In this document: piece by piece, positions 57,841 to 64,000 of the stretch
How the letters are laid out: each line of letters starts with the position of its first letter
Numbering within the stretch: the stretch's first letter is position 1
From: Paenibacillus sp. PastM-3
GTDB taxonomy: Bacteria > Bacillota > Bacilli > Paenibacillales > Paenibacillaceae
Direction of reading: 5' to 3'
Length of the DNA stretch: 64,000 nt
Assembly: GCF_029893965.1 (NCBI RefSeq)
Contig: NZ_JARXXP010000014.1
Span: 1-64,000, forward strand
Translations under genes and position numbers: made by a program
The notes under the pieces: generated by a model
Told to the model about the DNA's origin: nothing
Databases searched by the model: none
Seen by the model: only the letters and a program-made list of their open reading frames with translations

Positions 57841-59391
57841 TTACTGCTCCTTGCGGAAGGCGCTTGGTGAAACACCGACATATTTGCGGAATTTCGCGTT
57901 AAAATAATCAGCATTCATATAACCGACCCGTTCAGCCACTTCATACACCTTCATGCCCTGGGCAAGGAACTGCTTCGCCTTCTCAATTCTCACCTTGTCG
58001 AGATACGTATTGAAATGCTCACCGATCTGATTCTTGAACATTTTGCCCAGATACGCGCTGTTATAATTAAAAATCTGCGCCAGCATCCCAAGCTTCAGGT
58101 TCTCGTTATAGCGGCGCTGGATCAGATCGGTAATCCGCTTGATTTCATCGCCCCGCCCGCCGCTGTTCAGCTGTCGCGCCAGGTGCTCCAGATAATCTGC
58201 AACCATCTGGTGAATATCAATCAGATAAAAGCTGTTATACACCTCGCTCGCCGGCGAGATATTCCCGCTGATCAGAGTGCGCACCTCGGGGTTAGCCGCC
58301 TCCAGCCGGGCAATGGTGCTGCTGATCATCCGGATCAGATTGTCTTTGATATAGGCTTCGTCATGCCGGGCCTCAACCAGCTTGCTGATAATCTGCTTCA
58401 CCAGCGGCGGCAGGATTTCCGTGCTTCCTGTTTCGACCGCCAGCAGCAGTTCCATCTCCTCATCACGCTCGGAATCGCCGGGCTCCCCCTGTTCTTCGGC
58501 AGGCTCCACTGCCGCTTCCGCCCAATGCTCCATGAATCCGCCGGACAGAATCTCCCTGCGTCCGAAAAAAGCATGCTCCAGCAGCCCTTTGGCCGCTGTG
58601 AACGAAGCCGCAATAAGCTCCGGACCTGCAGCAGCCCCTCCGGATGCGGCATAGAAGTCCAGCCCCTCCCTGGAGATAACCCGGTTTAATTCCTGCCACA
58701 GCGCTGTGCGGGCAGCTGTATCCTTCAGCGGCGCCTTCAGCAGCAGGCCGGCATAGGGCGGAAGGCTGAAGAACTCTGCCTCCTCCGGCTGCCAATGCCG
58801 TTCCAATTCATTGCGGACCCGTTCTTCCTTGCCGTCCTCTCCCTTCGCAGGCTTCAGCAGCTTGAGCAGTACAACCTCACTTGCGCCCTGCAGATTAAGC
58901 TTGTCAGCTGCTTCCAGTGGACTGATGTCCCCCGGGCCGGGCTGGAGCAGCCCGCGCAGCCAGACTTCACGGCTGTTCTCGTCCACCACATTTTGCAGGA
59001 CGCTCAGCATCTCCTCCTGGCCGATTGTCACACGCATCTCCCGCAGATAAGAGATCAGCTCGTCTTCATCGACCGGCTTCAGCAGGTACCCGTCAATACG
59101 GTTTGAAATCGCCCGCTTGGCATATTCAAAGTCGGCATAGCCGCTGAGAATCAGCACATGGCATTTCGCGTTCTGCCTGCGCAGCTCTGTAATCAGCTCC
59201 AGGCCGTCCATTCCCGGCATCCGGATATCGGCGACAACCAGCTTGGGTGCAAAAGTATTATACTTCTCAAGCGCTTCGAATCCGTTCGCCGCCGTCGCTA
59301 CAACGGTATAGCCCTCATCTTCCCATGGAATCAGGCTGCGCAGCCCTTCCCTCAGCTTCGGCTCATCATCCACAATCAGCACTTTTATCAT
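57841..59391 (-). CDS. AraC-family response regulator, YesN type
   Basis: A 516-residue response regulator. The receiver (1-120) begins KVLIVDDEPKLREGL and has its acceptor aspartate near residue 55 in LVVADIRMPGMDG, with the lysine in DGYLLKPVDE. A long middle region (130-400) is of unknown role. The C-terminal AraC DNA-binding domain has two helix-turn-helices (LKLGMLAQIFNYNSAYLGKMFK and VYEVAERVGYMNADYFNAKFRKYVG). It would activate the sugar transporter genes downstream after signalling from the YesM-type kinase. A GGGGGG site precedes the ATG. Confidence 0.93.
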   Translation of the reverse strand: MIKVLIVDDEPKLREGLRSLIPWEDEGYTVVATAANGFEALEKYNTFAPKLVVADIRMPGMDGLELITELRRQNAKCHVLILSGYADFEYAKRAISNRIDGYLLKPVDEDELISYLREMRVTIGQEEMLSVLQNVVDENSREVWLRGLLQPGPGDISPLEAADKLNLQGASEVVLLKLLKPAKGEDGKEERVRNELERHWQPEEAEFFSLPPYAGLLLKAPLKDTAARTALWQELNRVISREGLDFYAASGGAAAGPELIAASFTAAKGLLEHAFFGRREILSGGFMEHWAEAAVEPAEEQGEPGDSERDEEMELLLAVETGSTEILPPLVKQIISKLVEARHDEAYIKDNLIRMISSTIARLEAANPEVRTLISGNISPASEVYNSFYLIDIHQMVADYLEHLARQLNSGGRGDEIKRITDLIQRRYNENLKLGMLAQIFNYNSAYLGKMFKNQIGEHFNTYLDKVRIEKAKQFLAQGMKVYEVAERVGYMNADYFNAKFRKYVGVSPSAFRKEQ

Positions 59392-59429
59392 CAGCTCTCA
59401 GCCCCCCTATAACACAAATCCGGAAACAA

Positions 59430-59478
59430 GCAGAAACGGCTATGCCGTCCTTCGTAAGAAGGCGGTAACCGTTTCTGC
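59430..59478. terminator. Hairpin after xylB
   Basis: GCAGAAACGG and CCGTTTCTGC form a perfect 10-bp stem about 80 bp beyond the xylB stop codon, with an inner GCCG/CGGC pair. A-rich sequence follows on the plus strand. Confidence 0.55.
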
Positions 59479-59555
59479 GAGAAAAAAAGGATTATTGATA
59501 GCAACCTCAAGTGATTATCAGTGTCCGTCCGCTTAACGCAGCTAAGCTTCAGCTG

Positions 59556-61052
59556 TTATTGGCGGTATGCCGCCAGCTTGTCGTTAAGACCGCGGGTCTG
59601 TCCGTATACTTCCTGGTAAAGAGCAAACAGTCCGTCATAGACGGCTGCCTCTTTCTCATTCGGTTTGAATACTTCTGCCGGCCGGATGAACGCTTCGGCG
59701 CATTCACCCAGCGATCCGAACCAGCCGCTGCCGTACGCTGCCAGCATAGCTGCGCCCATTGCAGGCCCCTGCTCGCTTTCCAGCTTGATAATGGAAGCAT
59801 TGAAAATATCAGCCTGCATCTGCAGCCACGCTTCATTCTTGGCACCGCCGCCGATGGCGATGATTTCCGTAATTTCTTTACCCGATTCACGCACGATCTC
59901 AATTGACTCACGCAGCGAGAACGTGATGCCCTCCAGCACCGAACGTGTAAAGTGAGCCAGTGTATGGCCGGAATCCATGCCGATGAAGCTGCCGCGGATG
60001 TTGGCATCCGGATGCGGCGTGCGTTCACCGCTGATGTACGGGGTGAACAGCAGACCACCGCTGCCTGCCGGGATAGAAGGTACGCCGGACAAAAGCTCAT
60101 CAAAGCTCTTCTCAGCCGCAAAGGTTTCCTTGAACCAGGTGAGACTGTGACCTGCCGCCAGCGTTACGCCCATGATATAGAAGGCATCCTTCTCACTGTG
60201 GTTGAAGAAGTGAACCTTGCCTTCGAGGTTAAGATCCTTGTTGGTTTCATAGGACAGCACAACACCGGAAGTGCCGATACTGCACATGGTCCGGCCTTCG
60301 CCGAGGATTCCCGCTCCCAGCGCGCCGCAGGCATTGTCGGCACCGCCGGCGAATACCTTCGTCGAAGTCAGCAGCCCGGAAGCCCCGGCAATTTCAGGCA
60401 GCAGCGTGCCGGTCTGCTCGAACGATTCCACCAGTCTCGGGCACAAGGACAGCGGCAGGGAGAAGGCTTCAGCAATCTCCGGGCTCCATTGCTTCGCGCC
60501 CACGTCCAGCAGCAAGGTTCCCGCTGCATCGGAATAATCCATCGCATAATCGCCGGTCAGCCGGAAGCGCACATAATCCTTAGGCAGCAGGAACTGATGA
60601 GCCTGCTCCAGCACCTCAGGCTCGTTCTCCTGAACCCAGAGAATCTTCGGCAGTGTGAAGCCCTCCAGCGCCTTATTTCTGGCGATGTCGATCAGCTTCG
60701 TTCCGAGCGTCTTCTCGATCTTGCGGCACTGCGCCGTAGTCCGCGTATCATTCCAGAGAATAGCCGGACGCAGCACCTTGCCCTCGCTGTCCACCAGCAC
60801 CAGCCCGTGCATCTGGCCGGAGAAGCTGAGCCCGTCTACCTGTGACGGATCAACACCCGACGTTTCGATCAGCCTGCGCAGGCTGACCAGCGTTCCCTGC
60901 ACCCAGTCCTCGGGATTCTGCTCGCTCCAGTTCGGCTGCGGTCTGCTAAGCGGATAAGCTTCCGAATGCTCAAAGGCTACCCTCCCCTGCGGGTCAACGA
61001 GTACCGTCTTAACCGCGCTCGTTCCCAGGTCGACACCGATTACATATTTCAT
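59556..61052 (-). CDS. xylB: Xylulokinase
   Basis: A 498-residue FGGY-family sugar kinase that phosphorylates D-xylulose to xylulose 5-phosphate. The N-terminal ATPase fold opens with YVIGVDLGTSAVKTVLVD. SGQMHGLVLVD is the xylulokinase substrate segment, and the catalytic aspartate is in FAGGADNACGALGAGIL. The C-terminal FGGY part has EIIAIGGGAKNEAWLQMQADIF. AGGAGG lies 6 nt before the ATG. It follows xylA by 145 bp, with a hairpin between them. Confidence 0.95.
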   Translation of the reverse strand: MKYVIGVDLGTSAVKTVLVDPQGRVAFEHSEAYPLSRPQPNWSEQNPEDWVQGTLVSLRRLIETSGVDPSQVDGLSFSGQMHGLVLVDSEGKVLRPAILWNDTRTTAQCRKIEKTLGTKLIDIARNKALEGFTLPKILWVQENEPEVLEQAHQFLLPKDYVRFRLTGDYAMDYSDAAGTLLLDVGAKQWSPEIAEAFSLPLSLCPRLVESFEQTGTLLPEIAGASGLLTSTKVFAGGADNACGALGAGILGEGRTMCSIGTSGVVLSYETNKDLNLEGKVHFFNHSEKDAFYIMGVTLAAGHSLTWFKETFAAEKSFDELLSGVPSIPAGSGGLLFTPYISGERTPHPDANIRGSFIGMDSGHTLAHFTRSVLEGITFSLRESIEIVRESGKEITEIIAIGGGAKNEAWLQMQADIFNASIIKLESEQGPAMGAAMLAAYGSGWFGSLGECAEAFIRPAEVFKPNEKEAAVYDGLFALYQEVYGQTRGLNDKLAAYRQ

Positions 61053-61106
61053 AGTTAGCCTCCTAAAAATAATATGTAGCATATCCGATTCATTAAAACA
61101 AGAAAA

Positions 61107-61141
61107 GGGGCTGCCGAAGAATGCCTTCTTCAGCAACCCCC
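61107..61141 (-). terminator. Attenuator hairpin between xylA and xylB
   Basis: On the minus strand, GGGG-TTGCTGAAGAA and TTCTTCGGCA-CCCC form a long stem with one or two mismatches, followed by TTTTCTTGTTTT. It looks like a partial terminator that lowers xylB relative to xylA. Confidence 0.7.
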
Positions 61142-61197
61142 GTTGCGTTAGTTATAGAGGAACCGGCAGCAGAGCCGCTGGTTCCCGGCAGTTCTGC

Positions 61198-62517
61198 TTA
61201 CTCTACAGTAAGAATGTACTGGTTCAGAGTTGCTCTGAGCAGCTCTTGACGTCCGGACTGGTTCGGACGCGGATTTTCATTGTTCAGCGCATAGTCGGCA
61301 AGGGAAGCCAGGGTAGCTTTGCCGGATACGATGTCAGCGCCTACGCCTTCAGTGAAGCTGCTGTAGCGTTTAGCGATGAAGTCATCGAATACGCGGTCTT
61401 CGATCAGCTTGGCAGCCACTTTCAGACCCTTGGCATATACGTCCATGCCGGAGATGTGTGCCAGGAACAGATCCTCAGGCTCGAAGGAAGGACGGCGTAC
61501 CTTGGAGTCGAAGTTGATACCGCCTTTGCCGAGTCCGTCGTTCTTCAGTACTTCATACAGGGTCAGGGTAGCATCATAGATGCTTGCAGGGAATTCATCT
61601 GTATCCCAGCCCAGCAGCGGATCGCCCTGGTTCGCATCCAGCGATCCCAGCATGCCGTTAATGCGTGCTACACGCAGCTCGTGCTCGAAGGTGTGTCCTG
61701 CCAGTGTGGCATGGTTGGCTTCAAGGTTCAGCTTGAAGTGCTTCTCAAGATTGTATTTCTGCAGGAAGGCGATGCAGGTTGCCGCGTCAAAGTCATATTG
61801 GTGTTTGGTAGGCTCTTTCGGTTTAGGCTCGATCAGGAACTGGCCGTCGAAGCCGATTTCCTTGGCGTAGTCTACTGCCATGCTGAACAGGCGGGCAATG
61901 TTGTCCTGCTCAAAAGACATATCCGTATTCAGCAGCGTTTCGTAGCCTTCGCGTCCGCCCCAGAATACATAGTTGTCAGCGCCCAGACGTTTACCGACTT
62001 CCAGACCTTTCTTCACTTGTGCGGCTGCGTGTGCGAACACATCGGCATTGCAGGTGGAGCCTGCACCGTGCATGAAGCGCGGGTTGGTGAACATGTTGGC
62101 TGTGTTCCACAGCAGTTTTTTGCCGGAAGCCTTCATGCCCTGTTCAAGGATGTCAACGATGGTGTCGATGTTGCTGTAGAACTCACGCAGGGATGCGCCT
62201 TCCGGAGCGATATCTACGTCGTGGAAGCAGTAGTATTGCAGGTCCATCTTTTCCATGAATTCAAAAGCGGCTTCTGCACGTGCCTTAGCTTTGTCCAGTG
62301 TGCTCAGCTTATCCCATGAACGGACTGCTGTTTCAGCGCCGAACGGATCGGAACCGCCTGCTGTTAATGTATGCCAGTATGCCATTGCAAATTTCAGGTG
62401 CTCTTCCATCGTTTTGCCGGCTACGATTTCTTTCGGATTGTAGAATTTGAATGCGTAAGGGTTGGTGGAACGGCTGCCCTCATAAGAAATTTTGCCCACT
62501 GTTTCGAAATAAGCCAT
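61198..62517 (-). CDS. xylA: Xylose isomerase
   Basis: A 439-residue xylose isomerase of the long class II type, interconverting D-xylose and D-xylulose. The catalytic histidine and aspartate are in YYCFHDVDIAPEG; metal and proton-relay residues are in FLIEPKPKEPTKHQYDFD, NLEANHATLAGHTFEHEL and LDANQGDPLLGWDTDEFP. The ATG at MAYFETVGK has GAGGAGG upstream; the longer reading lacks a site. A cre box and a XylR-type operator lie just upstream, so it should be induced by xylose and repressed by glucose. Confidence 0.97.
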   Translation of the reverse strand: MAYFETVGKISYEGSRSTNPYAFKFYNPKEIVAGKTMEEHLKFAMAYWHTLTAGGSDPFGAETAVRSWDKLSTLDKAKARAEAAFEFMEKMDLQYYCFHDVDIAPEGASLREFYSNIDTIVDILEQGMKASGKKLLWNTANMFTNPRFMHGAGSTCNADVFAHAAAQVKKGLEVGKRLGADNYVFWGGREGYETLLNTDMSFEQDNIARLFSMAVDYAKEIGFDGQFLIEPKPKEPTKHQYDFDAATCIAFLQKYNLEKHFKLNLEANHATLAGHTFEHELRVARINGMLGSLDANQGDPLLGWDTDEFPASIYDATLTLYEVLKNDGLGKGGINFDSKVRRPSFEPEDLFLAHISGMDVYAKGLKVAAKLIEDRVFDDFIAKRYSSFTEGVGADIVSGKATLASLADYALNNENPRPNQSGRQELLRATLNQYILTVE

Positions 62518-62545
62518 TAGTAATCCTCCTCTATTCTGCTTCGCC

Positions 62546-62559
62546 CGCAAGCGTTTACA
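62546..62559 (-). promoter_or_regulatory. Candidate cre box of xylAB
   Basis: On the minus strand, TGTAAACGCTTGCG matches TGWAANCGNTNNCW except for the last base. It lies 29-42 bp upstream of the xylA ATG. Confidence 0.65.
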
Positions 62560-62583
62560 GCATCATCTTAACACATCTCTCTG

Positions 62584-62608
62584 ACTTTGTATATTGGTTA
62601 AACAAAGT
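62584..62608. promoter_or_regulatory. Candidate XylR operator
   Basis: ACTTTGT (62584-62590) and ACAAAGT (62602-62608) form an inverted repeat with an 11-bp centre, in the divergent xylA-xylR region. Bacillus XylR operators have similar (A/T)GTTTGTT...AACAAAC arms. An AAAGTTTT/AAAACTTT palindrome follows next to it. Confidence 0.65.
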
Positions 62609-62729
62609 TTTAAAAACTTTTTTTCGCGGCGGAACCTGACCATAAAGTACCCGCCTACTGCAGCACGTATGCGTTCTACCGGCGGCAATCAGCTTCGGCC
62701 TTTTTTCAGGACTGCTGCTGCAAAGCCTG

Positions 62730-62758
62730 TTGCTTTTTAAGAGACATCGCACTAGACT
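62730..62758 (+). promoter_or_regulatory. Probable promoter of xylR
   Basis: TTGCTT (62730-62735), 17 bp, TAGACT (62753-62758), 48 bp ahead of the xylR start. Confidence 0.45.
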
Positions 62759-62806
62759 AAAGGTCATATGTTAATGAGAACGTTGTCAAAAAAGGAAGTG
62801 TAATGC

Positions 62807-63964
62807 GTGAAGGTTACTGCCGACCAGGCACTGGTCAAAAAGATCAATAAGTCGCTTATTCTACATACAATCCGCATGCACGCCCCCGTCTCGCGGGCCA
62901 GGGTGTCCGAGATGACCGGCCTTAATAAAGCCACCGTCTCCAATCTCGTTGCCGAGCTGTGTACCCAGGAGCTGGTTACCGAGGCCGGGCCCGGGGAGTC
63001 CAGCGGCGGACGCAAGCCGCTGATCCTGCATTTTAATGCTGCGGCCGGCAGCGTCATCGGCATCGAGCTGCGGGTGAAGCAGCTGACCGCCGTGCTGTGC
63101 GATCTGGATGGAGGCGTTCTGCAGGAAGTGGACTACCCGCTGGCTGCACATGATTTCCCTTATGTGCTCGAGCAGATGAAGCGCATTATCAGCGGACTAA
63201 TCGCCCAGGCTCCACCTTCCCCCTATGGCCTTGTAGGGATCGGCGTAGGTGTTCCGGGCATGGTGGATGACGGAATTGTGCTGTTCGCACCCAACCTTGG
63301 CTGGGAAATGGTCGATCTGCGGGGCATGCTGGAGAGCAGCTTCGAGGTGCCTGTTACCATTGACAATGAAGCGAATGCCGGTGCGCAGGGCGAGCTCAAT
63401 TTCGGTGCGGCGCGCGATGTGCGGCACCTTCTGTACATCAGTGCCGGATCAGGGATCGGCTCGGGGATTATTATCGGCGGAGAGCTGTACAAGGGCGCGC
63501 GCGGCTATGCCGGAGAGACCGGCCACATGACGATTGAGGCGCAGGGCAAGCCCTGCAGCTGCGGCAGCCGTGGGTGCTGGGAGCTGTATGCCTCGGAGAA
63601 AACATATGACAATCCGGACCTCTCCCTGCCTGCACGCACAACGGGTGAGCTTGTCCGTCACGCCATATCCGGGCAGCCGGATGTTCTGCAGCACTTCGCC
63701 TCGATCGGGGAATATCTGGGGATCGGCGTAACCAATCTGATCAACAGCTTCAATCCGGAGCTGATTGTTATCGGCGGAGCGTTATCGGAAGCTGAGCCCT
63801 GGCTGGGCGGGCCGCTCCGCCGGGTCGTAGCCGAGCGCACGCTCCCCTACCACAAGCAGCAGCTGGAGATTACCTTCTCCCGCCTGGGGAGCCGCGGAAC
63901 CGTAATCGGTGCCGGATTCTCGGCCGTCATGCATTTTCTTGGCAATATCCGGGTAACCCTATAA
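62807..63964 (+). CDS. xylR: Xylose-responsive ROK-family repressor XylR
   Basis: A 385-residue ROK-family repressor. The N-terminal winged helix is SRARVSEMTGLNKATVSNLVAEL; the sugar-binding ROK fold follows with GIGVGVPGMVDDG, the DNEANAGAQGE motif and the zinc-binding GKPCSCGSRGCWELYASE. D-xylose binding would release it from operators ahead of xylA. The GTG start has AAGGAAG 8 nt upstream. It is divergent from xylA, as in Bacillus xyl regions. Confidence 0.93.
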   Translation: MKVTADQALVKKINKSLILHTIRMHAPVSRARVSEMTGLNKATVSNLVAELCTQELVTEAGPGESSGGRKPLILHFNAAAGSVIGIELRVKQLTAVLCDLDGGVLQEVDYPLAAHDFPYVLEQMKRIISGLIAQAPPSPYGLVGIGVGVPGMVDDGIVLFAPNLGWEMVDLRGMLESSFEVPVTIDNEANAGAQGELNFGAARDVRHLLYISAGSGIGSGIIIGGELYKGARGYAGETGHMTIEAQGKPCSCGSRGCWELYASEKTYDNPDLSLPARTTGELVRHAISGQPDVLQHFASIGEYLGIGVTNLINSFNPELIVIGGALSEAEPWLGGPLRRVVAERTLPYHKQQLEITFSRLGSRGTVIGAGFSAVMHFLGNIRVTL

Positions 63965-64000
63965 ATAAATTGACGTAAAATTGCCGCAATTAGGGCAGCT

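Noticed and set aside
1..64000. CRISPR array, tRNA, rRNA, prophage or IS element
   Set aside because: No regularly spaced repeats, cloverleaf-like sequences, transposase, integrase or phage genes were seen. The only repeat element is the one at 13615-13801.

Overview
The window looks like chromosomal DNA of a Paenibacillus-type, spore-forming member of the Bacillales. The evidence is moderate GC content, strong AGGAGG-type ribosome binding sites, frequent TTG and GTG starts, a YyaC spore protease, SigY and SigB operons, LipM-type lipoate assembly, and YesM/YesN-type two-component systems beside carbohydrate ABC transporters. No rRNA, tRNA, phage, IS element or CRISPR array was seen.

Layout. 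1-10.4 kb is mostly minus strand: a membrane-anchored GH18 glycosidase, perR, a DUF4097-type membrane protein, a GNAT acetyltransferase, the gatCAB operon, an unknown acidic protein, and a sigY operon with two small membrane regulators behind an ECF-type promoter. 10.5-23.2 kb holds a DedA/thioredoxin/metallo-hydrolase operon, an sdpR-sdpI pair, an unusual interleaved inverted-repeat element, a GC-rich O-antigen-ligase-like protein, a methyltransferase, a regulator-MFS exporter pair, an alpha/beta hydrolase, yyaC, a DUF1128 gene and a pirin.

23.7-36.1 kb is the most interesting block, a general-stress island. rsbV-rsbW-sigB lies downstream of a PP2C phosphatase with a receiver domain, a 1222-residue multi-sensor hybrid kinase with three receivers, a CheR-type methyltransferase and a second hybrid kinase. 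The phosphatase, large kinase and methyltransferase match the RsbY-RsbK-RsbM module of the Bacillus cereus group; the second kinase looks like an addition. Around them are YtxH, DUF5665, YflT-like, DUF948 (YtxG-like) and DUF1328 proteins. Five sites with the same GTTTC(A/G)-N14-G(G/T)(G/T)T(A/T)(A/T) pattern precede rsbV and four of these genes, so the island seems to carry both the switch and part of its regulon.

36.4-49 kb holds a small secreted protein, an SH3-NlpC/P60 cell-wall hydrolase, a CDF metal exporter, an ABC-F ATPase, a second metallo-hydrolase, a CvfC-like HEAT protein, a lysine riboswitch with its terminator in front of a LysP-type permease, a lipA-(35-aa ORF)-lipM lipoate operon and a secreted transglutaminase-like protein.

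49.4-64 kb is a sugar-utilisation region: a GH95 glycosidase, solute-binding lipoprotein, two ABC permeases, a YesM/YesN-type sensor-regulator pair, xylB, xylA and a divergent xylR. Candidate cre boxes (three) and a XylR operator suggest joint catabolite and xylose control. The GH95 enzyme and xylose genes together hint at plant hemicellulose such as xyloglucan, which is an inference.
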